The notes below the pieces were generated by a model. That model was not told the DNA's origin. It did no database searches and saw nothing but the letters and a program-made list of their open reading frames with translations. From UBA5704 sp036380715 (GTDB taxonomy: Bacteria; Acidobacteriota; Thermoanaerobaculia; Multivoradales; UBA5704), in the NCBI GenBank assembly GCA_036380715.1, contig DASVEF010000299.1, positions 1 to 64,000 on the forward strand: DNA of 64,000 nt. The letters are read 5' to 3'. This document shows, in pieces, positions 24,764 to 33,389 of this stretch. The translations under genes and the position numbers were made by a program. The stretch's first letter is position 1; every line of letters begins with the position of its first letter.

Positions 24764-25149
24764 CGCGTCTCCTCTTCGGCGGGAGGCGAGGCCGTCTCCG
24801 CTCTCTCCTCCCGGAGCTGGTCGATCGTGTCGAAGGCGTGGCGCAGGTGCGGGATGACGATGCTGCCGCCCACCACCAGGGCGACATTGAGGGCGTCGTA
24901 CAGCTCGTCGTCGCTCCAGCCGGCCTCGACGCACTGTTCGAGGTGGTAGTCGATGCAGTCGTTGCAGCGCAGCACGGCCGAGGCGACCAGGCCGAGCAGC
25001 TCCTTGGTCCTGCCGTCGAGGGCGCCGTCGCGGTAGGCCGCGGTGTCCAGGTTGAAGAAGCGCTTGATGCCGAGGTGGTCGGCCCCCTCCAGGATGCGCT
25101 CGTTCATGCGCTTGCGGTAGGCGCGGAACTCGTCGATCGATCTCGCCAT
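24760..25149 (-). CDS. Carboxymuconolactone decarboxylase/AhpD-like protein
   Basis: A 129-residue all-helical protein. The AhpD-type redox motif is visible as CNDCIDYHLEQC (about residues 62-73), with the CxxC pair and the following histidine. Members act as small thiol peroxidases or disulfide reductases; the name refers to a distant decarboxylase. ATG 25149 follows GGAGGACCC. The stop codon overlaps that of the convergent SDR gene. It is transcribed with, and lies after, the S9 peptidase gene. Confidence 0.9.
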   Translation of the reverse strand: MARSIDEFRAYRKRMNERILEGADHLGIKRFFNLDTAAYRDGALDGRTKELLGLVASAVLRCNDCIDYHLEQCVEAGWSDDELYDALNVALVVGGSIVIPHLRHAFDTIDQLREERAETASPPAEEETR

Positions 25150-25164
25150 CGGGTCCTCCGTCGT

Positions 25165-27339
25165 TCAATTCAGCGGGGAGCGGCCGAGCAGGTGGCGCTC
25201 GAGCCAGGAGATTTCGGTGAAGAGCCGGGTCCGCTTGTGCGAGGGCTTGCGGAAGATGTGCCCCTCGCCCGGGTAGATCAGCAGCTCGACCGGCACGCCG
25301 CGCCAAGCCAGAGTGCGGTACATCTCCTCGGCCTGCTCCGGGCCGTCGAATTCGCCGAACGTGATCAGCGTCGGCGTCTTCACCTGGCCGGCACGGCTGC
25401 TGGGCGACTCGTCCTGGTAGCGGGCAGGGTCCTCCCAGGGTGGCCGGCTCCGGTAGAAGCCTTCGGCCCAGAAAGCGCCCCGCGGGGAGCCGGCGACCAT
25501 GGAGACGTCGTTCCAGCGCCCCGCCCCGGACACGGCGGCGCGGAACAGGCCGCTCCGGCCGATCAGGCAGTTCGTCAGCCCTCCCCCGCCGCTGTACCCC
25601 GTAACCCCCACCCGTTCGCGGTCCGCCCAGCCCAGGGCCAGCAGGTGCTCCACCCCGGCGATCACGTCAGCCGACGGACGCGAGCAGCGGTGGCCCTCCA
25701 AGGCCTGCCCGAAGGCGTCTCCCCGGCCGGCGCCGCCCCGGAAGTTCGGGGAGAGCACCAGGAATCCCCGGGAGGCCAGCAGGCCGGGATAGGAGGCGAA
25801 GCTCCCGCCCACGGACACGGTCTCCACGCGCGCCACGCCGAAGGGACCGCCATGGAGATGGACCACCAGCGGCAGCCCCTTCTCACCCTTGCGGCCCGGT
25901 GGCCAGAGGAGCACGCCCTCGATCGTGTCCCCCTCACGATTCTTCCAGGAGATCGTCTCCACCTCCGGCGCGGGATGGCGGTCGAGAGCCGCGTTGAAGC
26001 TCGTCAGCGCCCGCGCCGCCGCCATGCCGTCCGGCCCGTCCGCCAGCCAGATCTCGGGGAAACGCCGGTCGTAGCGCACGAAAGCGATCCTCCGCCCGTC
26101 CCGCGACGCCGTGAGCAACTCGGTCATGCCACGGTGGTCGGCGAGGGTCTGAACCCGTCCGCTCGCGGGCTCGATCCGGTAGATCCGCGTCCGAGTCGAG
26201 ACCAGGGCCGTCGCCAGGATGGAGCCGCCGGCGAGGGGGACCGCCTCCAGGACGCTCCCCTCCAGATCCGGCGCGACCCGCGCGATCCCGCCGCCGGGCT
26301 CCACGCGATAGAGCCGTCCTTCGGTGGTGGTGAACCGTCCATCCCGCTCCTCCCCGGAGCCTGTGATCAGGAGGTCGCGGCCCGCCCAGAGCACCCGTTC
26401 CTCATAGACCCAGTTGCGGGTGCGCACCGGAGCGACCGCCTCCGGTCCCAGGGGCAGGACGGAGACCTCCCACTCCCTGACCGGGCCGTAGGGGCTCCCC
26501 GCTCCGAAGGCGATCCGGCCCCCGTCGGGAGAGAGATGGATGCTTCCCGGATTTGGCTCGGCCGATGCGAGGGGGACGGCGGTGCCCGTGGCGAAGTCGG
26601 CCCGGGCCAGCCGGTAGAGAGTGGTCCCGGGATCGGGGAGCTCGGGAAGGCGGCGGACGTCGCCGTAGATCCGGCGCCTCTCGCGGCCGGCCTGCAGCTC
26701 CGTGCCGGTCGGCGGGGTGACGGCCGAGAGGACGACTCCCGAGCCGTCCGGCAGCCAGTCGTGGGAGAGGATCCCGGACTCGAAACGGGCGGGATCGGTC
26801 ACCCGCCGCGGCCTACCCTCCAGTGGATCGAGGACCGAGAGCTGGGGCGCCTCCGGGGTGGAGAGGAACGACAGGAGCTTCCCGTCGGACGACCACCGGA
26901 GCTCCCGGAGGGCCGCCGGCTCGACGGCGAGGCGGACGGGCTTCGGCGCTCCGGGCGCCGCGAGGTCGATCCACCAGATGGCGTGCTCCTCCACGTCGCG
27001 GGCCGGGTCGTCCCTGCGAGCGATGAAGGCGAGCCGGTTGCCGTCCGGGGAGAGCGCGACCTCGAGGAAGGCGACCTCCGCGAGCCACTCTTCGATGGAA
27101 TAGCCGGAGGCCGGAGGGACGAGAGACAAGGCGGCGAGAAGGAGGGCCGCGAAGAGGACTGTCCTCGCCCGGGCGCGGCGCGGGCCCTCACCCCCGTCCC
27201 CTCTCCCGAAGGGAGAGGGGTGAAAGCTCTGGAAAAAGCTCAGAAGACCGCGATTTTCTCTGCAATTTCCCCCTCTCCCTCCGGGAGAGGGGGCCAGGGG
27301 GTGAGGGCTCAGCGGAACGGCCTTACGCCTTTGAAACAA
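25165..27339 (-). CDS. Prolyl oligopeptidase-family (S9) peptidase with disturbed N-terminus
   Basis: About 724 residues: a beta-propeller (about residues 80-450, with repeats such as LSPDGNRLAFIARRD) and a C-terminal alpha/beta hydrolase domain. The catalytic triad is Ser in VTGYSGGGGLTN, Asp in ITFGEFDGP and His in PGEGHIFRK. Such enzymes cut short peptides after Pro or Ala, often outside the cytoplasm. A hydrophobic signal-like helix (TVLFAALLLAALSLVPPASG) begins only at about residue 60. The codons before it are REP-like repeat sequence, and the only start in frame upstream is TTG 27339 next to the asparaginase stop. Export may therefore be impaired, or a non-canonical start is used. Confidence 0.85.
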   Translation of the reverse strand: MFQRRKAVPLSPHPLAPSPGGRGGNCRENRGLLSFFQSFHPSPFGRGDGGEGPRRARARTVLFAALLLAALSLVPPASGYSIEEWLAEVAFLEVALSPDGNRLAFIARRDDPARDVEEHAIWWIDLAAPGAPKPVRLAVEPAALRELRWSSDGKLLSFLSTPEAPQLSVLDPLEGRPRRVTDPARFESGILSHDWLPDGSGVVLSAVTPPTGTELQAGRERRRIYGDVRRLPELPDPGTTLYRLARADFATGTAVPLASAEPNPGSIHLSPDGGRIAFGAGSPYGPVREWEVSVLPLGPEAVAPVRTRNWVYEERVLWAGRDLLITGSGEERDGRFTTTEGRLYRVEPGGGIARVAPDLEGSVLEAVPLAGGSILATALVSTRTRIYRIEPASGRVQTLADHRGMTELLTASRDGRRIAFVRYDRRFPEIWLADGPDGMAAARALTSFNAALDRHPAPEVETISWKNREGDTIEGVLLWPPGRKGEKGLPLVVHLHGGPFGVARVETVSVGGSFASYPGLLASRGFLVLSPNFRGGAGRGDAFGQALEGHRCSRPSADVIAGVEHLLALGWADRERVGVTGYSGGGGLTNCLIGRSGLFRAAVSGAGRWNDVSMVAGSPRGAFWAEGFYRSRPPWEDPARYQDESPSSRAGQVKTPTLITFGEFDGPEQAEEMYRTLAWRGVPVELLIYPGEGHIFRKPSHKRTRLFTEISWLERHLLGRSPLN
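27184..27309. repeat. Pair of inverted REP-like elements at the start of the S9 peptidase gene
   Basis: The left element (about 27185-27225) reads GGCCCTCACCCCCGTCCCCT then CTCCC and its partner arm. The right one (about 27266-27309) ends GGGGGCCAGGGGGTGAGGGC. The pair is in the same orientation scheme as that in the glycosyltransferase gene. It lies between the TTG start and the signal peptide of the peptidase gene. Confidence 0.85.
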
Positions 27340-27343
27340 ACTC

Positions 27344-27862
27344 TCAGCCTCGCACGAACGTCCCGCGCTCCGTATCCTTGCGGACGCCGGGGAACTTCAG
27401 GGCGCGGCCGTGCGCCACGCAGTAGACCCCCGGCGGCAGGATGCCGGTGGCGAAAATCGCCTCGGTCAGGTTCTGCAGGGCGTCGGACTGCTTCATCTCG
27501 AACGGGCGCATGGCCCCGGTCAGGACGATCGGGATGCAGGGATCGGGAATCTCGGCGAGGAGGCAGTCGCCGGTCATGGCCAGCCGGTCGGTGCCGTGCA
27601 GGACGACGATGCCGGTCATCTCGCCCCCCTCCCCTTCCGCACCGATCGCCTTGACCATCTGGACGACCCGGGCCCGGTCCTGGTCCGTCATGTCCAGGCT
27701 GTCCTTGCTCATCAGCTCGAGGACGCTGACCTCGGTGTCCTCCAGCCGCAGCTCGGAGAGCATCCGCCGCACGATCGAGCGCCGGTTGGCCAGCTCGCCC
27801 GACAGCTCGTCATAGGTTTTCTCGATGGTTCCGCCGGTGGTGATCAGGGTGATTCTGCGCAC
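27344..27862 (-). CDS. One-domain asparaginase-like protein
   Basis: A 172-residue protein matching only the N-terminal domain of L-asparaginase. The first threonine motif is ITTGGTIEKTYDE (residues 7-19), the second is VLHGTDRLAMTG, and LTGAMRPFEMKQSDALQNL follows. The C-terminal domain, which completes the dimer and active site in the ~320-residue enzymes, is absent without sign of frameshift. Short stand-alone forms are known in other bacteria, so activity is possible but unproven. GTG 27862 has TAGAGT seven bases upstream. The peptidase gene starts five bases after its stop codon. Confidence 0.88.
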   Translation of the reverse strand: MRRITLITTGGTIEKTYDELSGELANRRSIVRRMLSELRLEDTEVSVLELMSKDSLDMTDQDRARVVQMVKAIGAEGEGGEMTGIVVLHGTDRLAMTGDCLLAEIPDPCIPIVLTGAMRPFEMKQSDALQNLTEAIFATGILPPGVYCVAHGRALKFPGVRKDTERGTFVRG

Positions 27863-27869
27863 GGAGCGG

Positions 27870-27875
27870 ACTCTA
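27870..27875 (-). promoter_or_regulatory. TANNNT box before the asparaginase gene
   Basis: On the minus strand TAGAGT lies 7 nt before the GTG start at 27862, with no ribosome-binding site between. This fits leaderless initiation. Confidence 0.4.
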
Positions 27876-27947
27876 TCGCATCACCTCTCCCCCGCTCGCG
27901 CCCGATCCCGATCCAATGGCCAATCCCTGCCTGAGCTGCTGAGCTGT

Positions 27948-27953
27948 TATAGT
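27948..27953 (+). promoter_or_regulatory. -10 box before the DUF433 antitoxin gene
   Basis: TATAGT lies 6 nt before GTG 27960. An earlier GTG at 27954 would overlap the transcription start, so 27960 is the better start if the transcript is leaderless. Confidence 0.45.
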
Positions 27954-27959
27954 GTGCTG

Positions 27960-28289
27960 GTGTCCAAGCTTGAGAAAGCCGAGCAGCTACTGACCGAGAT
28001 GAACCGGGCAGAGAAGGCGCAGATTCTCCAGTGGGTGGTCCAGGACTTGGGGGATGCCTTTCCCGGAATCGAAAGCCGTCCGGACGTCTGCGGCGGCGAG
28101 CCGTGCATCGTCCGTACCCGGATTCCCGTCTGGCTGCTCGTCCAGGCGCGGCGTTTGAGCACCAGCGAATCCGACCTGCTGCGGGCCTATCCCACCCTTC
28201 GAGCCGAGGATCTGGCCAACGCCTGGGCCTACTATCGCGCTCACCCTGAGGAGATCGAGCGCCAGATCCGGGAGAACGAGGCGGCCTGA
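27960..28289 (+). CDS. DUF433 antitoxin
   Basis: About 109 residues. The C-terminal DUF433 winged helix is clear: SRPDVCGGEPCIVRTRIPVW (about 41-60), then LLRAYPTLRAEDLANAWAYY. An N-terminal ~40-residue helical part (KLEKAEQLLTEMNRAEKAQI) resembles that of relatives paired with PIN-like toxins. The next gene, four bases on, encodes a DUF5615 protein, the usual partner. The antitoxin probably represses the pair through its winged helix. Confidence 0.85.
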   Translation: MSKLEKAEQLLTEMNRAEKAQILQWVVQDLGDAFPGIESRPDVCGGEPCIVRTRIPVWLLVQARRLSTSESDLLRAYPTLRAEDLANAWAYYRAHPEEIERQIRENEAA

Positions 28290-28293
28290 GCGG

Positions 28294-28635
28294 ATGGCCC
28301 GGCTCTACACGAACGAGAACTTCCCGCGTCCCACCGCCGAGGAGCTACGCCGGCTCGGGCACGACATTCTGACTGTCCAGGAAGCCGGCTATTCCGGGCA
28401 AGCGGTCCCAGACTCTCAAGTCCTCGACTTTGCCAAGGATGAGGAGCGTGCCGTCGTAACCCTGAATCGGAAACACTTCCTCCGCCTTCACCAGGAACGG
28501 CCAGACCATTCAGGAATTGTCGTCTGCACCTTCGATCCCGACTTTTCAGGCCAAGCCTACAGAATCCATGAAGCCCTGAAGGGCCAGGAGCCGCTCGCCG
28601 GTAAGCTCATTCGAGTCAACCGGCCAGGGCCGTAA
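28294..28635 (+). CDS. DUF5615 PIN-like toxin
   Basis: A 113-residue protein of the DUF5615 (Mut7-C/PIN-like) family. The acidic residue in YTNENFP replaces the more usual DEN/DEH, and the family segments GHDILTVQEAGYSGQAVPD, AVVTLNRKHFLRLH and the ending HSGIVVC are present. PIN-fold toxins cut RNA with clustered acidic residues. Here the first Asp is replaced by Asn/Glu (NEN), so activity is not certain. It forms an operon with the DUF433 gene. Confidence 0.85.
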   Translation: MARLYTNENFPRPTAEELRRLGHDILTVQEAGYSGQAVPDSQVLDFAKDEERAVVTLNRKHFLRLHQERPDHSGIVVCTFDPDFSGQAYRIHEALKGQEPLAGKLIRVNRPGP

Positions 28636-28641
28636 CGGCAG

Positions 28642-29004
28642 TCACGGTCCTTCCCGCTCCCGCCCGATCCAGTAGTTGAGCGCCACGGCGATCCCCTTGC
28701 GGTGCGGCAGCGACAGCCCGATCACCACGACGGCCGCGATGCCGATCACGATCTGGCCCAGCCAGACCCACTCGGGGCGGACCAGGAACATCAGGACCAC
28801 GAAGGAGCCGGTCAGCCCGGCTGTGGTCATGTACATGAAGAACCAGGTGTCGCCCGGCTCGCGCTCGAAGCGGAACCCACACACGGTGCAGGCGTCGCGC
28901 AGGTGATGCCAGCCGTCGAAGAGCCGTCCCTCCCCGCAGCGGGGGCAGCGGCCCCGGAAACCCCGGAGCACGGCCTGCCGCAAGCTTTTGGGACGGTTCG
29001 TCAC
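28642..29004 (-). CDS. DUF983 small membrane protein with zinc-ribbon
   Basis: A 120-residue protein. Two CxxC pairs (CPRCGEG near residue 20, CTVCGF near 39) suggest a zinc ribbon. Two membrane helices follow (about 58-76 and 80-100). The segment FEREPGDTWFFMYMTTAGLT is typical of DUF983, a family of unknown function. GTG 29004 overlaps the stop codon of the TIR-nSTAND gene (GTGA), so it should be made by translational coupling to that large protein. That arrangement is unusual for a family generally regarded as housekeeping. Confidence 0.88.
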   Translation of the reverse strand: MTNRPKSLRQAVLRGFRGRCPRCGEGRLFDGWHHLRDACTVCGFRFEREPGDTWFFMYMTTAGLTGSFVVLMFLVRPEWVWLGQIVIGIAAVVVIGLSLPHRKGIAVALNYWIGREREGP

Positions 29005-32000
29005 CCGGGCAGCTTAGAACAGGTCTTGCGGTAGGAGAGCTGATCGCCCACGTGGTGCGACCACTCCTCGAGGGTGAGGTTGCGCCCGACCGTACGGCAG
29101 GCGGCGTCGATCAGCTTGTCGAGCTGAAGCGACCAGAGGCGGGCGGTGCCGTCGCCGCTCGCGCTTGCCAGGCTCTGGCCGTCCGGGCTGAAGGCCAGGC
29201 TGTAGACGTTGTCCCCGTGGCCGTGCAAGACGAGCGGCCGGACGTCAGGTTGTTCCAGGTCCCAGAGGCGGACCGTGCGGTCGCGGCTCCCGCTCGCCAG
29301 GCGCTTGCCGTCCGAGCTGAAGACGGCCACCGTGACGCTGTCGTCGTGGCCGGAGAGGACGACCGGGGCCGGGGAGGGGGTCTCCAGGCTCCACACCCGG
29401 ATGGTCCGGTCGTCGGCGGCCGTGGCCAGGCGGTGACCGTCCGGGCTGAAGGCCATGCCGTGGACGACCCCCTCGTGCCGGCCCACGTCGACCGCCGCAG
29501 TCGAAGGCTTCCCCACGTCCCACAGCCGGACGTCGCCTCGCCGGGTTCCGGTGGCCAGACGCTTGCCGTCGGGGCTGAACGCGACGGTGACGAAGCTGTC
29601 TCCCTTCCGTGAGAGCACGACGGGAGCCGCGGTCGGAGCTTCCACGTTCCACAGGCGGACCTCCGCGTCCTCGCTGGCGGCGGCGATCCGGCGCCCGTCC
29701 GGGCTGAAGGCGAGGTCCACGACCCTCTGTTCCCTGGGACCCTGGAGGACAAACGCCGAGCTCTCGTCCTCGAGGCTCTCGACACGGACGGTGCCCTCCC
29801 GGTTGCCGATCGCCACGCGGCGGCCGTCCGGGCTGAACGCCACGCTCTCGATCTGCCCCATCCAGAAGGAGTGATCCACCGCGGGAGTCTCCGGGTGGCG
29901 CAGGTCCCAGACGCGGGCGTGCCCGTCCCAGCTCGCGGTCGAGACGCGCCCGCCGGTCCGGTCGAAGGCGACCCGCACGACGCGTCCGCCGTGCCCTCCC
30001 AGCACGACCGGCTCGGTCTCCCGGTGCTCCAGGCTCCAGAGTCTCGCGAAGCCGTCCGAGCTCCCGGTGGCCACCCAGCGGCTGTCCGGGCTGAACGCCA
30101 GGCTCACGATCGTGTCGTCGTGGCCGCGGAGCGTGGCGGTCAGGCGGGGAGTCGAAATATCGACCTTCCACAGCCGGAGCGTGGCGTCCTCGCCACCCGT
30201 GGCCAGCCAGCGGCCGTCCGGGCTGAAGGCGAGGATCCGGATGTCGTCCTCGTGTCCCAGCAGAGGGAACGGCTCGCCTCCGCCCTCGGTCCCCAGGAGA
30301 TAGACCGTGCCGTCCCAGCTCCCCGTGGCCAGACGGCGGCCGTCCGGACTGAACGCCACGGCGCGGAAGGGGTTCTCGTGCCCGGTCAGGAAGCGGCTGT
30401 CGCGCACGCCCGCGGGGTCCCACAGGCGGACCGTGCCGTCGTCGCTTCCAGACACCAGGATGCTGCCGTCCGGGCTGAACACCAGCACGCCGATGTTGCC
30501 CGTATGGCCGGCGAGGACCACGGGGGCGGACTGCGGCTCGGCGGTCTTCCAGACCCGCACCTTGTGGTCCCGGGCGCCGGTCGCCACCAGGCTGCTGTCC
30601 GGGCTGAAGGCCAGCGCTTCGATCTCTCCTTCGTGACCCGAGAGGATGGTGGCGGCAGGCTCCGCCGTCGTGAGATTCCAGAGGCGGGCCTTGCGGTCGT
30701 CCCCGCCGGCCGCCAGCCAGCGGCCATCGGCGCTGAAGGCGACCATGCGCACGGGACGCTCGCCGGCGGCGAGGACGCGGGGATGCGCCGAGGGGTTGCG
30801 GGAATCCCAGACGCGGACCGTGCCGTCTTCCCCGCCGGAGGCGAGTTGCGAGCCGCCGGGGTTGAAGGCCAGATCCTTGACATCCCCCTTGTGACCGCCG
30901 AGCACCGCGGGCGCGCTCCCCGGCTGCGCCACGTCCCAGAGCCGCACGGTACCGTCCTCGCTCGCCGTGGCGAGGCGGCGTCCGTCCGGGCTGAAAGCGA
31001 CTTTCGTGACCCCTGCCTGGTGGCCAGCCAGGGGGATCGAGCCCGCCACCTTCGCCAGAGTGTGCCGCAACGCCTCCTCGCCGAGGGCGGTCTCCAGCCC
31101 GATCTCGCGCTTCAGGGCGATGGACTCCAGAGCCAGGAGGAGGCTGCGTTGTGGCGTGTCCTCGATGCCGGTCACCGCCTGGGCGGCGAGCTGGCGCACC
31201 AGGGCGGTACGGCCCTGCAGCTTCGCCGTCTGGCGCTGCAGGAAGGAGACGACGGCCAGGGCCGCGGCGACCAGCCCGACGGCGGCGAGCAGGATCGAGA
31301 ACCGGCGCATCCGGGCGGCCGCCTGTCTCTGCGTCTCCTCGCGGGCCTTGGCCTCCTCGGTGAGGCGTTGCGCCGCAACCAGCTCGCGCTGGCGCTGCGC
31401 CTCCTTCTCCGCCGCCTCGCGGTCACGGAGCGCCACGCTCGCGGCGACGAATCCCCGCTCCAGCTCGTTCACCTCGCCGGCGCGCTTCTCCACCAGCTCC
31501 TGCGCCGCGGCGAGCTGGGCGCCGCGCAACAGGCTCCCCTCGTCCTGGCCGAGGCGCAGCCACTCCTCAGCCTGTTCGGTCAACCGGCGCTGGATGCGCA
31601 GGGCGGCCCGCCCCTCCTCGATCCAGCCGCGGAAGCGGGGCCAGTTGCGGATCAGCGCCTCGTGCGACACGTCCACCAGCTCGTCGCCGCTCGCCGCGTC
31701 GCGGCCGGTGGTGAGCAGCCGCGCCTCGGCCAGCCGGCCGACGACCGACTTCAGCTCGGCGTTCTGTCCGGGCAGCTCCTTGAAGCGGGCGCGGCGGCGC
31801 GTGTCCTCCGTGCCCTCGCCGGGCTGCACCAGGCGCAGCAGGACGCGGCGGGCCATCTCCTGCTCGCCGGGCGAGAGCTTCTCCAGCTCCTCCTCCGCCC
31901 GCCGGGCGATGGCGCCGTGCACGCCGCCGATCGCCGCGTAGGCCTCGTGCGTCAGGCGCCGCCCTTGCCGGCGCTCCCACAGCTCGAGCAGCGCGTGCTC

Positions 32001-33236
32001 CAGGAGCGGGAGAGCCCCGGGCTGGCCAGACAGGTCCTGCAGGATGGCGTCGGGCAGCCCTTCCTCCATCTCGAGCCCGACCTGGAGGGCCGGCCCTTCG
32101 ATCGCCTGGCGCAGCTCGCTCTCCACCATCGGCGAAACCAGCACGTGGCTGTCCGACATGCGGTCGGCCAGTTGGGGATAGGCCGCGGCGCGGGCGTAGA
32201 AATCCGCCCGCATGGTGACCACGACCACCGTGCGCCCCTCGGCCACGTTCGCCGCGTACAGCAGGTTGTCGAGGAAGCGCTGCCGCACCTCTTCGGACGG
32301 GCAGAGAGTGAACACCTCCTCGAACTGGTCGACCACGATCACCACCCGGCGCCGCTCGTCGCCCCCGGTCAGGGCGAGCCGCACCGCGGAGTGGAGCGCC
32401 TTGTCGCTGACGCTCAACGTCTCCTGGAGCTGCAGCAGGGTGGCGACCCGGCCGCCTTCGGGATCGAGGACCGGCGCCAGTTGGACGGCCAGCTCGTCGA
32501 GCGGCTGCGAGCCCGGCTTCATGACCAGCACGGGCCATGAGTCGCTGCCCGGCAGCGCGCCCTGACGCAGCGTCGGGACCAGGCCGGCGCGAACCACCGA
32601 CGACTTGCCGCTGCCCGACGGTCCCAGCACGGCGAGGAAGCGGCTCTGGCGCAGCCGCTCCACCAGCCACTGCGTGAGCGCCTCGCGGCCGTGGAAGAAG
32701 CGGGCGTCCTCCTCGTGGAACGCGGCGAGACCGCGGTAGGGGCAGACGCCGATCTCCGCGACCTCCCCTTCGGAAGGGCCGGGCGGGAGGCCGCGGACGC
32801 CGCAGATCAGACGGCGGAACGCGTCCTCGTCCGCGAAGCCGTTGCGGAAATCGACCCAGGTGACGCGGCTGAGGAAACGCGGCAGCCGTCCCCGCTCGGG
32901 CATCACGGCGCCCTGGAGCAGCACCGGGATGACCCGGTACTCGGGGGACTTCACCCGCTCGTCGAGGGCCGCCCGCATCTCCTCGTTCTCCCAGGCGCCC
33001 AGCCCGTGCGGGCCGAGGAAAACCGCGCAGGTGATGCTCTCGTCGAGCGCCCTCTCCAGAGCCTCCTGCCAGACCTCGCCGGGGACGAGGTGCCACTTGT
33101 CGAGGAACGGCTGCACCCCGGCGTCGCGCAGCCGCCGGGCCAGCTCCTCCACGAGCGGCTTGTCCGCGCTGTGGTGGCTGAGGAAGACGTCGTAGCGCTT
33201 CGCGGGGGCTGCTGCCGGAGCCGTGGCGGTGCTCAT
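29001..33236 (-). CDS. TIR-nSTAND-WD40 protein (probable defence sensor)
   Basis: A 1411-residue protein. Residues ~13-145 are a TIR domain (YDVFLSHHSADKPLVEELA) with the likely NAD-cleaving glutamate at 86 in GAWENEEMRAAL. The nSTAND1 signature CPYRGLAAF is at 165-173, Walker A GPSGSGKS at 205-212, and Walker B VVIVVDQFEEVF follows. A hydrophobic helix (ILLAAVGLVAAALAVVSFL) lies near 655. From ~740 there are 15 WD40 repeats (such as VAFSPDGRRLATASEDGTVR), enough for two propellers. TIR-STAND proteins are known to sense phage or stress and kill or stall the cell by NAD loss; that role here is inferred. The gene is coupled to DUF983 downstream and starts at the edge of a direct repeat. Confidence 0.92.
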   Translation of the reverse strand: MSTATAPAAAPAKRYDVFLSHHSADKPLVEELARRLRDAGVQPFLDKWHLVPGEVWQEALERALDESITCAVFLGPHGLGAWENEEMRAALDERVKSPEYRVIPVLLQGAVMPERGRLPRFLSRVTWVDFRNGFADEDAFRRLICGVRGLPPGPSEGEVAEIGVCPYRGLAAFHEEDARFFHGREALTQWLVERLRQSRFLAVLGPSGSGKSSVVRAGLVPTLRQGALPGSDSWPVLVMKPGSQPLDELAVQLAPVLDPEGGRVATLLQLQETLSVSDKALHSAVRLALTGGDERRRVVIVVDQFEEVFTLCPSEEVRQRFLDNLLYAANVAEGRTVVVVTMRADFYARAAAYPQLADRMSDSHVLVSPMVESELRQAIEGPALQVGLEMEEGLPDAILQDLSGQPGALPLLEHALLELWERRQGRRLTHEAYAAIGGVHGAIARRAEEELEKLSPGEQEMARRVLLRLVQPGEGTEDTRRRARFKELPGQNAELKSVVGRLAEARLLTTGRDAASGDELVDVSHEALIRNWPRFRGWIEEGRAALRIQRRLTEQAEEWLRLGQDEGSLLRGAQLAAAQELVEKRAGEVNELERGFVAASVALRDREAAEKEAQRQRELVAAQRLTEEAKAREETQRQAAARMRRFSILLAAVGLVAAALAVVSFLQRQTAKLQGRTALVRQLAAQAVTGIEDTPQRSLLLALESIALKREIGLETALGEEALRHTLAKVAGSIPLAGHQAGVTKVAFSPDGRRLATASEDGTVRLWDVAQPGSAPAVLGGHKGDVKDLAFNPGGSQLASGGEDGTVRVWDSRNPSAHPRVLAAGERPVRMVAFSADGRWLAAGGDDRKARLWNLTTAEPAATILSGHEGEIEALAFSPDSSLVATGARDHKVRVWKTAEPQSAPVVLAGHTGNIGVLVFSPDGSILVSGSDDGTVRLWDPAGVRDSRFLTGHENPFRAVAFSPDGRRLATGSWDGTVYLLGTEGGGEPFPLLGHEDDIRILAFSPDGRWLATGGEDATLRLWKVDISTPRLTATLRGHDDTIVSLAFSPDSRWVATGSSDGFARLWSLEHRETEPVVLGGHGGRVVRVAFDRTGGRVSTASWDGHARVWDLRHPETPAVDHSFWMGQIESVAFSPDGRRVAIGNREGTVRVESLEDESSAFVLQGPREQRVVDLAFSPDGRRIAAASEDAEVRLWNVEAPTAAPVVLSRKGDSFVTVAFSPDGKRLATGTRRGDVRLWDVGKPSTAAVDVGRHEGVVHGMAFSPDGHRLATAADDRTIRVWSLETPSPAPVVLSGHDDSVTVAVFSSDGKRLASGSRDRTVRLWDLEQPDVRPLVLHGHGDNVYSLAFSPDGQSLASASGDGTARLWSLQLDKLIDAACRTVGRNLTLEEWSHHVGDQLSYRKTCSKLPG

Positions 33237-33329
33237 GATGCCAAATCGCGGGATTTCAAGGAGATCCTACGACAAGACGCCTCTTCTGTCGACCCCTGAC
33301 GGCAAGGAGCATAGAGGCGCGCTCGGTAG

Positions 33330-33360
33330 TTGCCCTCATCGGGCAGATCACACGTATACT
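33330..33360 (+). promoter_or_regulatory. Probable promoter of the RHH/PIN pair
   Basis: TTGCCC (33330-33335) and TATACT (33355-33360) are spaced 19 bp, 30 bp before the antitoxin ATG. GAGGAAGCTC just before the ATG gives the ribosome site. RHH antitoxins normally repress their own promoter. Confidence 0.5.
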
Positions 33361-33389
33361 ATGAGTGAGGGCCGTATGCGAGGAAGCTC

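Noticed and set aside
29052..32540. Long plus-strand frames opposite the WD40 region, including one of 889 codons
   Set aside because: They mirror the repeated WD40 codons of the minus-strand gene. Composition is typical of antisense frames in high-GC DNA, with no domain.
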